NCBI GenBank assembly: GCA_016302725.1
Contig: JAEDNB010000017.1
Coordinates: 1-19,631 of the forward strand
Length of the DNA: 19,631 bases
Source: Lentisphaeria bacterium
Lineage (GTDB): Bacteria > Verrucomicrobiota > Lentisphaeria > Oligosphaerales > Oligosphaeraceae
Direction of reading: 5' to 3'
Shown: positions 6,924 through 16,000 of the stretch, in pieces
Numbering within the stretch: position 1 is the stretch's first letter
How the letters are laid out: each line of letters begins with the position of its first letter
Program-made: the position numbers and the translations under genes
Notes under the pieces: generated by a model
Seen by the model: the letters and a program-made list of their open reading frames with translations, nothing else
What the model was told of the DNA's origin: nothing
Database searches by the model: none

Positions 6924-8390
6924 CTATCCCTTCCGGATGGCCTGGACATCCTCCTCGGAGACGGTCTCCTCCCGGGGGTCAAACCGGGTGTAGTAGGGGA
7001 AGAAGGTGAGGTTCTGCTTGCCCGTCATGCCATTCCGGTTCTTGGCGATGATGAGGACGGCGTCCAGTCCCCCGGTCTGGTCCGCCCCCTGGGCATATTG
7101 GTCCTCCCGGTTTCTGTGGAGGAGGGCCACCACGTCGGCATCCTGCTCAATGGCGCCGGATTCCCGGAGGTTGCTCAACTTGGGCTGCCCATCCCCCTGC
7201 TCGGCGGCACGGTTGACCTGCGCCAGCACCACGATGGGGATGTCCAGCTCCTTGGCCAACGCCTTCAAGGCGCCGGAAATCCGGGCCACGTCGTTTTCCC
7301 GGCTGGCGTTGCGGTTCCCGGTGTTGATGGTAATCAACTGGAGATAGTCGATGAAAATCACCTCCACGTGATGGTTCTCCACCATGCGGCGGGCCTTGGA
7401 ACGCAACTCCAGGATGTCGATTCCGCCGGTCTCGTCAATGTAGAAATGGGATTCCCGCAGATGGGTGCAGGTCATCTTGATGCGCTTGAGGTCATCCTGG
7501 GAGTGCTCGGACTGGTAGGCCAGCCCGGAGATGTTCACCCGGGAGCCGGAGGAAATCATGCGCAGGGTCAATTGCTCGGCGGACATTTCCAGGGAGAAGA
7601 AGCCGACTGGCACCTTGTTGGTCACGCCGATGTTGTAGGCCATGTTCAAGGCCAGGGCGGTCTTGCCGATGGAGGGGCGGGCCGCCAGGACGAAGAGCAT
7701 CCCCTTCTGGAGGCCGCCGGTCATGGAGCGGTCCAGCACATCGTATCCAGTGGGGATGCTGGCCGTCCCGTCCTCGGTCTTGTTGATCAGCTTGATGATG
7801 TAGGCCATCGCCTTGTCCACCAGGCCGTCAACCCCCAGGAAATCCTTCTTCTCGTTCATCCGGCTGACTTCCAGCACCTGCTGCTCCACGGTGTCCAGAA
7901 GTTCCTCCGCCTTCCCCTGATGCTCAAAGCACCGCAGGATGGTCTCCGAACAGGTGGCGATGATTTTCCGGAGGACGGCGCATTGGCGCACGATTTCCAC
8001 ATGCCTGTCGATGAAGGCCGCGGTGGGCACCTTGTCCATCAGCATCTGAAGGTAGCTGATGCCCCCTACCAGTTCCAACTGCCCGCTCTTCTGGAGGCAG
8101 TCCGCCAGGACCACGGCATCCACTCCCCCTTGCGCCCCCGCATCCCCGGTGAGGGAGACCATGGCATTGAAAATCAACTGGTGGGCCTGCTGGTAGAAGG
8201 CACCGTCGAAATTCAGCGCCGCCATGGCGGCGGAGGCGGCATTGGGGTCCGTGAGCATGGCGCCCAGGATGGCCATCTCCGCATCGGTGTTGTGGGGCTT
8301 CTCCCGGGCAATGGAGAGGACACCGTCCACGGAGGTCTGCCTGTCCTGGGCAGGCCCGGGCGTTCCTTTCTTCTTGGGGTCGGATACCAT
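6924..8390 (-). CDS. dnaB: Replicative DNA helicase DnaB
   Basis: The 488-residue protein has the normal DnaB length and order. The N-terminal domain (about 30-145) starts PHNTDAEMAILGAML. A linker follows, then the RecA-like motor domain (about 205-470) with Walker A AARPSIGKTA (236-245), FFSLEMS (264-270), Walker B VIFIDYLQL (344-352), and LSNLRESGAIEQDADVV (405-421). It unwinds DNA at the replication fork as a hexamer. The ATG at 8390 lies 4 bp after the stop of the upstream mannosidase with no Shine-Dalgarno sequence, which suggests translational coupling. Residues 1-30 form a Lys- and Pro-rich extension before the first helix. No intein is present. Its place between a mannosidase and a secreted glycosidase is unusual; the protein itself looks ordinary. 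Confidence 0.97.
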   Translation of the reverse strand: MVSDPKKKGTPGPAQDRQTSVDGVLSIAREKPHNTDAEMAILGAMLTDPNAASAAMAALNFDGAFYQQAHQLIFNAMVSLTGDAGAQGGVDAVVLADCLQKSGQLELVGGISYLQMLMDKVPTAAFIDRHVEIVRQCAVLRKIIATCSETILRCFEHQGKAEELLDTVEQQVLEVSRMNEKKDFLGVDGLVDKAMAYIIKLINKTEDGTASIPTGYDVLDRSMTGGLQKGMLFVLAARPSIGKTALALNMAYNIGVTNKVPVGFFSLEMSAEQLTLRMISSGSRVNISGLAYQSEHSQDDLKRIKMTCTHLRESHFYIDETGGIDILELRSKARRMVENHHVEVIFIDYLQLITINTGNRNASRENDVARISGALKALAKELDIPIVVLAQVNRAAEQGDGQPKLSNLRESGAIEQDADVVALLHRNREDQYAQGADQTGGLDAVLIIAKNRNGMTGKQNLTFFPYYTRFDPREETVSEEDVQAIRKG

Positions 8391-8394
8391 GGGG

Positions 8395-11300
8395 CTACCG
8401 GGACAGCTTCAGGGTGAGGATTTGGTAGGGATGCAGGGAGAATGCGCATCTTCCCTCCTGCAGGGGGAGGGCCTCCAGTTCATTCCACTCCATGGCATCG
8501 CTCACGGCGACCTTTCCCACGGGAGCGCCGGGGGCAAGGCGCAGGGCGCCCTTCGCATGCTTTCCATGGCTTTCCACCAGGCGCAGATAGAGGTCGTCGG
8601 ACTTTTCGCCCCGCTTGACCACCTCCAGGGTGAAGCCCTCCCCTTCCAAGGTGAAGGGAAGCCCCAGGGCCGCCGGGGCCTCAAGCCCAAGGTAGCAGGC
8701 AGGAGGCCGGTTGAGCTGGGCGGCCTCCGACTGGACGCCGCTGTCCTCCAGGGGCTGTCCGTGGGGCTGGATGGCGTAGGTGAACTCCTGGCGCCCCAGG
8801 TCGGCGGTGTAGTCCGGCCACTTGGGGGCGCGCAACAGGCTGATTTCCAGCACGCCGTCCCGGATGCAGTGCCCGTATTTCCCATTGTTCAGGAGGGCGA
8901 ACCCTCCCTCCTCGGTGGAGAGGTCGGCGTACCGGTGGGCGCACACCTCGAACTGCACCTCGTCCCAACTGGTGTTGGTGTGGGTGGGGCGGCGGATCTG
9001 CCCGTACTGGATGTCGTAGGTGGCCCAGGAGTTCTGGATGGTGGTGGGGAAGGCAGCCTTCAGGAGTTTGCGGCCTTCCTTCCAGTCCACCACGGTGTGG
9101 AATTCCAGGGTTTCCCCGTCCATCGCCAGGGAGATCTCCTGTTCCAGGGTGGAGACCCCGGTGCCCAGGGAGAAATGGAGGAGGCTGCGGACAGGGCCGC
9201 ACTCCCGCCAGGGGGCCTTTCCGGGGAGGGGATGCGCCTGGTCGGTCTTCTGGGTGCGGAACCAGGGGTCCAGATCCCAGGCGTCGTATTCCGCGGGGTC
9301 GTCATGGTAGAGGGAGAGGGCGTTGCCCGGCGCCTTGAGGCAGTTCACGCCTCCTTCGGGAACCAGTTCCTGGATTTGCCCATCCGGGGAGAAGCGGGCG
9401 GAGAGGCGGGAATTGTCCAGGAGGAGCCGTTCGTCCCGCCGGGTGTGCTCGGCATTGCTCTTTCCCTTGGGATCCCGATGGAGGGTCAGGAAGGAGAAGG
9501 GGGGGATTTCCAGGGCGGCGAAGAGGCGCCCGTCCGCCTCCACCTGGAGGGGGACGGCTCTGCCGTCGGTGGTGGTGACCCTCCCCTCGGCCCATTGGGC
9601 GGGCAGTTCAACCGGGCGCCGGTAGGGGGCGGGCAGGCTGTTGAAGAGGGTCAGGGAATTCTCCCGCCGGGCCAGCAGGCCCTGGGCGGCCTTTTCCTGG
9701 AGGCGGTCAAGTTCCGCCAGGCATTCCTGGTGCTCCTTCTGGGTGCGTTCATAGACCAGGCGGATGGAAGAGCCCGGGATGATGTCATGGAATTGGTTGA
9801 GAAGCAAGGTCTTCCAGATTCTGTCCAAGGCCTTGCGGGGATACTCCCCGGGGGGCAGGAGGCTGCAAAGGGCCTCCGTCTGCACCAACTTCTGCTCCAG
9901 GAGACGGTTGCCCAACTTGGTCCTGGCCTGGCTGGTGAGGGTGGCGCGGTGCTTCTCAAAGTAGAACTCGCCCTGCCAGACCGGCAGTTCGTCCCAGGTT
10001 TTCCCCATGCGGTCCAGGGCCTCCTGTGCCCTGCCCATGGTAATCCTGGGGACATCCTCCATGTCCTTCATGAGGAGGCAGCGCTCCACATGGTCGCGGC
10101 AGGGGCCGCCGCCGCCGTCGCCAATGCCGAAGAGGCAGACGAACTCCGGGCAGATGGCAGATTCCTTGCAGTTGTCCTGGGCCAGGGCCATGTATCCGGC
10201 CTCCTGGGCGGAGTTGTAGTTGTCCTCCGGGGGGAAGTGGGTGAAGACCTGGGTTCCGTCAATGCCCTGCCAGCGGAGGGTGTTGTGCTGGGGCTTGTTG
10301 ATGGCGTTCCAGGAGAGTTTCTGGGTGAGGAAGGTGTCGCATCCGCAGATTTTCATGATCTGGGGAGTGTTTCCGTTGTATCCGAAGACATCGGGCAGCC
10401 AGAGGTTGCGCACCTCCACGCCGAATTCGTCCCGGAAGAAGTTCTTTCCGTGGAGGAACTGGCGGATGAGGGATTCGCCGGAGGGGAGGTTGTTGTCGGC
10501 CTCCACCCACATGCCCCCTTGGCATTCCCAGCGTCCTTCCCGGACGCGCTCCCGGATTTGCCGGTAGAGTTCCGGATAGTGGTCCTTGACGAACTGGTAG
10601 AGCTGGGGCTGGGAGGCGCCGAAATGGTATTCGGGGAACTGCTCCATCAGCCGGAGCTGGCTGGAGAAGGTGCGCGCGGCCTTGCGGATGGACTCCCGCA
10701 CGGGCCAGAGCCAGCCCACGTCAATGTGGGCATGGCCAATGGCGGTGCATTTCAGGGCGGAGGCACAGGCGGGCAGCTGGAGGAAGGGGCGGAGGGCCTT
10801 CCGGGCCTTGGCGGCATTGTCGGGATTGCCGCAGTAGGCGTCCAGGGCCAGGCAAAGCCCCCGGGCCAACTGGCGGGGACGGTATTTGGTCCCATCCCCC
10901 TTGTAGTAGACCTTCAGGAGATTCTGGAGTTGGTGGAACTCCATGCGGAAGCGGTAGAGTTCCTCCCGGAAGGTGGCCAGGCGCAGATGGCGCACCACGG
11001 GATGGGACTGCCCCTCCGGATGGAGCTCCCGGCTCACATGGGGCGCCCAGGGAAAGTCAGGCTTCCCCTGGATGTTGCTGGAAACCCCCTCCACCCAGAA
11101 GTCCACTTTCTGACCCGCCTTGGCGGGCTGGGGGAAGAAGAAGGTGTCCTTCACGAAGAAATTGGCGAAGAGGGAGTGGTCCGTCAGGCCGCAAAGGGGG
11201 ACCCCGTCCCCGTCAAAGACCAAGGCCTCCCCCCCAAGGTTCAGGCGCATCACCAGGGTCTGCCCCTCCCAGGAGGCCGGAACGGTCCCCGTGACGTGCA

Positions 11301-11508
11301 CCCAGCAGCTGTCCCAGTCCTTGCCCCAGCACTCCCCTTCCTGCAGGGGACGATAGGGCAGGCTTTCCCGCTTCTCCCAGGGAACGGGCTCGGCGGTGAC
11401 GGCAATCTGTGCCTCCAGGGGGGCGTACTCCTGGAACATATCCTCCTCGGAGCGGGCGAAGAAGAACTCCAGCCGGCTCAAGGTTTCCTTGAATTGATTT
11501 TCGTTCAT
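8395..11508 (-). CDS. GH38 alpha-mannosidase (cytoplasmic, Ams1/MAN2C1-like)
   Basis: This 1037-residue protein lacks a signal peptide, so it should cleave mannosides in the cytoplasm. GH38 landmarks are all present. AIGHAHIDVGWLW (256-268) carries the metal ligands His261 and Asp263. WLPDVFGYNGNTPQI (370-384) carries the nucleophile Asp373. LLNQFHDIIPGS (569-580) carries the further metal ligand His574. Residues 1-245 match the N-terminal module of the vacuolar/cytosolic Ams1-MAN2C1 type, followed by the catalytic barrel, the helical middle domain (about 525-610) and the beta-rich C-terminal domain to LTLKLSR. Roles are from family knowledge. It is a close paralogue of the mannosidase-Maf gene two places upstream. 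The ATG is preceded by AAAATCCTTCCC, not a ribosome-binding purine run. Linkage specificity cannot be read; metal is likely zinc or cobalt. Confidence 0.94.
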   Translation of the reverse strand: MNENQFKETLSRLEFFFARSEEDMFQEYAPLEAQIAVTAEPVPWEKRESLPYRPLQEGECWGKDWDSCWVHVTGTVPASWEGQTLVMRLNLGGEALVFDGDGVPLCGLTDHSLFANFFVKDTFFFPQPAKAGQKVDFWVEGVSSNIQGKPDFPWAPHVSRELHPEGQSHPVVRHLRLATFREELYRFRMEFHQLQNLLKVYYKGDGTKYRPRQLARGLCLALDAYCGNPDNAAKARKALRPFLQLPACASALKCTAIGHAHIDVGWLWPVRESIRKAARTFSSQLRLMEQFPEYHFGASQPQLYQFVKDHYPELYRQIRERVREGRWECQGGMWVEADNNLPSGESLIRQFLHGKNFFRDEFGVEVRNLWLPDVFGYNGNTPQIMKICGCDTFLTQKLSWNAINKPQHNTLRWQGIDGTQVFTHFPPEDNYNSAQEAGYMALAQDNCKESAICPEFVCLFGIGDGGGGPCRDHVERCLLMKDMEDVPRITMGRAQEALDRMGKTWDELPVWQGEFYFEKHRATLTSQARTKLGNRLLEQKLVQTEALCSLLPPGEYPRKALDRIWKTLLLNQFHDIIPGSSIRLVYERTQKEHQECLAELDRLQEKAAQGLLARRENSLTLFNSLPAPYRRPVELPAQWAEGRVTTTDGRAVPLQVEADGRLFAALEIPPFSFLTLHRDPKGKSNAEHTRRDERLLLDNSRLSARFSPDGQIQELVPEGGVNCLKAPGNALSLYHDDPAEYDAWDLDPWFRTQKTDQAHPLPGKAPWRECGPVRSLLHFSLGTGVSTLEQEISLAMDGETLEFHTVVDWKEGRKLLKAAFPTTIQNSWATYDIQYGQIRRPTHTNTSWDEVQFEVCAHRYADLSTEEGGFALLNNGKYGHCIRDGVLEISLLRAPKWPDYTADLGRQEFTYAIQPHGQPLEDSGVQSEAAQLNRPPACYLGLEAPAALGLPFTLEGEGFTLEVVKRGEKSDDLYLRLVESHGKHAKGALRLAPGAPVGKVAVSDAMEWNELEALPLQEGRCAFSLHPYQILTLKLSR

Positions 11509-11566
11509 GGGAAGGATTTTTGGGGGGATGGGGCTAGGGAAGGGAGTATGGGGGCCGGGGGGCTGC

Positions 11567-12487
11567 CTAGAGATGGCTTCCCCGACGGACCTTGATCTGG
11601 AGTTCCGCAGGGGAGAAGAGGACGCGGCTGTAGGGTTCGTGGATGGATTCGGTGAGCCACACGTTGCCGCCGATGACGCTGTGGTGGGCGATGGTGACGT
11701 CTCCCAGGATGGTGGCCCCGGCGTAGACGGTCACATTGTCCTCCAGGTTGGGATGGCGCTTGCTGCCCTTGATGAGACGCCCGCAGCCGTCCTTGGGGAA
11801 GGAAAGCGCCCCCAGGGTGACGCCCTGGTAGAGCTTCACGTTGTCCCCCAGCACCGAGGTCTCCCCGATGACCACCCCCGTCCCGTGGTCGATGAAGAAA
11901 CTCTTGCCGATGGTGGCGCCGGGATGGATGTCAATGCCGGTGGCGGCATGGGCATGTTCGCTCATGATCCTGGGCACCAGGGGAATCCCGGCCTTGTAGA
12001 GTACATGGGCGATGCGGTGGACGGCGATGGCCTTGAAGCCCGGATAGGCCAGGATGATTTCATCCAGGGAGCGGGTGGCGGGGTCTCCGTCCAGGGCGGC
12101 CTGGCAGTCCAGTTTAAGCAGTGTCCGGATTCCGGGGAGGGATTCCAGGAGATGCCGGGCGACCTTCTGCGCCTCCTGGGCGGCGTCGACGTGGCTTCCG
12201 GTGGCGCGGGCGAGGTATTCCAGGGCCAGGGTCAGTTCCTGGCCCAGGGCCTGGTAGAGCCCGGGGAGGCGGCCCGCCAGGCTTCCCATGAGGGAGGAGC
12301 GGTAGAAGTCGGCGTGCCCGGAATACCCGGGGAAGAGGATCTCCAGGAGTTCCTCCAGGAGGCGGAGGACCCGTTCCCGGCGGGGGAGTCCCAGGCCGTC
12401 GCTGTAGGAGACGGCCTGTCCGTCCCGGAAGGTCTCCTCCAGTCGCAGGACGACCGGGTCAAGAAAATCCATGGTGGAGTTTGTCAT
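11567..12487 (-). CDS. cysE: Serine O-acetyltransferase (CysE/EpsC type)
   Basis: The 306-residue protein converts serine and acetyl-CoA to O-acetylserine, the first step of cysteine synthesis. An N-terminal helical domain (to about 165) is followed by left-handed beta-helix hexapeptide repeats. The catalytic pair is visible: Asp186 in TGIDIHPGATIG (183-194) and His201 in FFIDHGTGVVIGET (197-210), with KLYQGVTLGALSF (218-230) after it. DPATRSLDEIILAYPGFKAIAVHRIAH (135-161) is typical of serine acetyltransferases and sets it apart from other hexapeptide transferases. It is somewhat longer than E. coli CysE (273 residues), nearer to the EpsC subgroup. The extreme C-terminus (QIKVRRGSHL) lacks an obvious terminal Ile, the residue that docks into cysteine synthase in many CysE proteins, so that complex may not form. 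It lies 22 bp after the mannosidase-Maf gene and 58 bp before the second mannosidase. Confidence 0.93.
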   Translation of the reverse strand: MTNSTMDFLDPVVLRLEETFRDGQAVSYSDGLGLPRRERVLRLLEELLEILFPGYSGHADFYRSSLMGSLAGRLPGLYQALGQELTLALEYLARATGSHVDAAQEAQKVARHLLESLPGIRTLLKLDCQAALDGDPATRSLDEIILAYPGFKAIAVHRIAHVLYKAGIPLVPRIMSEHAHAATGIDIHPGATIGKSFFIDHGTGVVIGETSVLGDNVKLYQGVTLGALSFPKDGCGRLIKGSKRHPNLEDNVTVYAGATILGDVTIAHHSVIGGNVWLTESIHEPYSRVLFSPAELQIKVRRGSHL

Positions 12488-12509
12488 AGGGGAAAGGAGG
12501 GAAATGAGG

Positions 12510-13082
12510 CTAGGGGCGGGGCGCAGCGAGGCTCCGGAGCATGGGCAGGATCTGCTCCACGGGGAGGCCGACTACATTGGAGAAGAGGCCGCGGATCTCC
12601 TCCACGACAAGGTCTCCATGTTCCTGGATGGCGTAGGCGCCGGCCTTGTCCAGGGGCTGGATCAGGGAAAGATAGCGGCGGATTTCCCCCTCGTCCAGGG
12701 AACGGAAGCGGACGCGGGTGGCGACCTGCCAACTGCGGAGGAGCTGTCCATCCCTGGCCAGGGTGACGCCGGTAATGACCTGGTGGCTCTTGCCGGAGAA
12801 GGCCTTCAGCATCTCCTCCGCCTCCTCCATGGTGCGCGGCTTGCCGTAGATGCGCCCCTCCAGGGTGACCAGGGTATCCGCTCCCAATGTAATCTTTCCC
12901 GGGTGCCTGCGGGAGACTTCCAGGGCCTTCCGGGCAGAGAGGCCCCGGGCGTATTCCCCAGGGGGCACTTCCCCGTCCCAGGGTTCCTCGGGAGCCTGGG
13001 CGGGCTCCGCCAGGAAGAGGACGCCCCGCTCTGCCAGGAGTTCCTTTCGCCGGGGGGAGGCGGAGGCCAGGATGATTTCCGG
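12510..13082 (-). other. Maf domain of the mannosidase fusion
   Basis: This marks the coding segment for residues 1040-1229. It has all standard Maf motifs and the usual length of a free-standing Maf (about 190 residues), so nothing seems lost in the fusion. An AGGAGG stretch lies on the coding strand at 13096-13091. No ATG, GTG or TTG occurs in frame between it and the essential SASPRR motif, so independent translation of Maf would need a rare start codon. Confidence 0.85.
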
Positions 13083-16000
13083 GAGGGGCGCCTCCTGGGG
13101 CAGGCAGAGGGTAAGGATTTGGTAGGGGGCCAGGGCGAAGGGGTAGCCCCCCTGGGCGTCCGCCTCCAGGGGCTCCCCATCCTCCCATTCCAAGGCGTCC
13201 ATGCGGAGGGGCCGGCATCCGCGCAGTGCGCCCTTCAGGGCAAGACGGCCCTGGGCGTGGCGTCCCCGGGTCTCCACAATGCGGAGAATGCGGTCGTCGG
13301 AGGCCTCGGCCCGCTTGAGGACTTCCCAGGAGACGCCCTCCCCTGTCACCTCCAGGGGCAGGGAGAAGCCGTCGGCGGAGAGGCCGGGGAAGGCACAGGG
13401 CGCCCGGTTGAGCTGGGCGGCCTCCCCAAGGACGGGGGACTCCGCCAGGGTGCCCGTGTGGGGCAGGAGGGCGTAGGCGACCTCCTGGAGCCCCTGGTCC
13501 GCCTGGTAATCCGGCCACTTGGGGGAGCGAAGGAGATTGAGCTCCATCTCGCCGCCCCGGACACTGTGCCCGAATTTGCCGTCGTTCAGCAGGGCGACGC
13601 CCCTCTCCTTGTCGGAGAGGTCCACGAATTTGTGGGCACACACCTCGAACTGGACCTGCTCCCAACTGGTGTTGACATGGGTGGCCCGCTTCATGACGCC
13701 ATACTGGATCTGGAAGGAGGCCTGGTCGCTCACCACCGTGGTGGGGAAGGCCACCCGCAGCATGGTGTGGCTCTCGTGCCATTGGATGGCCGCCTGGAAC
13801 TCCAGGCGTCGCCCTTCCCTGCCCAGGGAAACCGCCAGGTCCACCCGGGAGGAGAGGAAGCCCAGGGAGAAGCGCAGCACGCTGCGCACCGCCCCGGTCT
13901 CCCGGAAGGCGGGACGCAGGATGGAGGGCGCCCAGGGAATCTCCTCGCCCCGGTACCAGGGATCCACATTCCAGGCGTCGTAGATGGCGGTTTCGTCATG
14001 GAAGAGGCGGAAGAGATTGCCCGGGGCGGCAAGCAGTTCCCTCCCCTCCTTCCGGTCCCACAGGGAAAGGAGGCGCCCCTGTTCGTCAAAGCGGCAGGAC
14101 ACCTCTTCGTTCTCCAGCACAAGTTCACTGTCCCGGCGGCAGTCCACGGCGGCTGCGCCAGGCCCCCTCCGCAAGGTCAGGAAACCCCAGGCGGGCACGG
14201 TGGCCTGCACCAGCAGGCGCCCCGTGGATTCCCGCTGGGCGGGCACGGGATTGCCCTGGAGGTCGGTCCAGACCCCCTCCCCTTCCGCCCCGGAGGGAAT
14301 CTCCAGGGGCCTGGCATAGGGGGTGGAGAGGGCGTTGAAGAAGGCGACCGCACTCCCGTCTGGCGTCAAGAGGGCCTTGCCCGCCTGGCGGATGAGGTTG
14401 CCCAGTTCCTCCAGGCACTGGGCGTGCTCCTTTTCGGTGCGCTCGTAGACGGGGGCGATGGAGGAGCCGGGGATGATGTCGTGGAACTGGTTGGTCAAAA
14501 GCGTCTTCCAGAGGCGGTCCAGGGCCTTCCTGGGATACTCCCCGCCAGGCAGCAGGCTGCAAAGGGCCTCCGCCTGCCCCAGGCGTTCCTCGATTTTCCT
14601 GTTGTTACGCTTGGTGCGGGCCTGTGTGGTGAGGGTGCCGCGGTGGTTCTCGAAATAGAGTTCCCCCTGCCAGAGGGGCAGTTCCTTCCGCTGGTCGACC
14701 ATGCGGTCGAAGAGGGGCTGGGCAAAGCCGAAGGAGAGACGCGGCGTCCCCTCCCAGTCCTGGAGAAGTTCCCCCCGGAGGAGATGCTCCTCGTTGGGGC
14801 CGCCCCCCCCGTCCCCCATGCCAAAGAGGGAGAGGAACTCGGGAAACTGGGCGGATTCCTGGAGGCGGTCCTGGGCACGGCACAACTGGGAGGTCGCCAG
14901 GCTGGAGTTGTAGTCGTTCTCCGGGGGGAAGTGGGTGACCACCCGGGTGCCGTCAATCCCCTGCCACTGGAAGGTGTTGTGCACAGGCTTGTTGACCGTG
15001 TTCCAGGAGAGTTTCTGGGTAAGGAAGAAGTCACACCCGCAGATTTTCATGATCTGGGGGGTGTTTCCGTTGTATCCAAAGACGTCCGGCAGCCAGAGGT
15101 TGGTCACCTCCACGCCGAACTCGTCCCGGAAGAAGTTCTTTCCGTGGAGGAACTGTCGGATGAGGGATTCGCCGGAGGGGAGGTTGTTGTCGGCCTCCAC
15201 CCACATGCCTCCCTGGCACTCCCATTTCCCCCTATGGACGGCCTCCCGAATGCGCTGGTAGAGCCCCGGATAGTTGTCCTTGACAAACTGGTAGAGCTGG
15301 GGCTGGGAGGCGCCGAAGCGATAGTGGGGATGGCGCTCCATCAGGCGCAGCTGGCTGGAGAAGGTGCGGGCGGCTTTCCGGATGGACTCCCGCACGGGCC
15401 AGAGCCAGCCCACGTCGATGTGGGCATGGCCGATGGCGGTGCATTTCAAGGCGGAGCCCCGGGCGCGCAGCGCCCAGAGGGGGGCGAGCACCTTGAGGGC
15501 CTCCCCCGCCCGGGAGGGGTCCCCCCGATAGGCGTCCAGGGCCTTGCCCATGGTGTGGAGAATCAGGCGGCACCGGTAGTCCCCCACCCGACGCCCCAGA
15601 TACTCGAGGAAATACCACAATTGCCAGAACTGCAGGCGGAAGAGGTGGAGGTCCCTGTTCCAGAGCGCAAGGCGCGCCCAGCGCACCGTGCCCGTGGAAC
15701 GCCCTTTGGGATGGGGGGCGCGGCTGGCATGGGGATTCCAGTCGAAGTCCGCCGGCCCCAGGATGTTGTTGGCCGCCCCCTCCACCCAAAGGTCCACCGC
15801 CTCTCCCCCCTTCAGCGGGGAAGGAAGGTAGAAGACCTCCTTTGTGGTGCCGGGATGGTAGACGGAGGTGTTGGTCAGCCCGCACAGGGGATTCCCCTGG
15901 GAATCGAAAATCAGGCACTCCCCGCCCAGATTCAGCCGAAGGACTCCCTCCCTGCCCGCCCAGGACTCCGGCACCCGCCCCGTCAGGTGAAACCAGCCGC

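Noticed and set aside
4126..6993. 955-codon open frame on the plus strand
   Set aside because: Antisense frame across murJ and the secreted protein gene; no recognisable motif.
8224..11595. 1123-codon open frame on the plus strand
   Set aside because: Exact antisense frame of the second GH38 mannosidase; low-complexity Gly/Glu/Val-rich translation with no domain.
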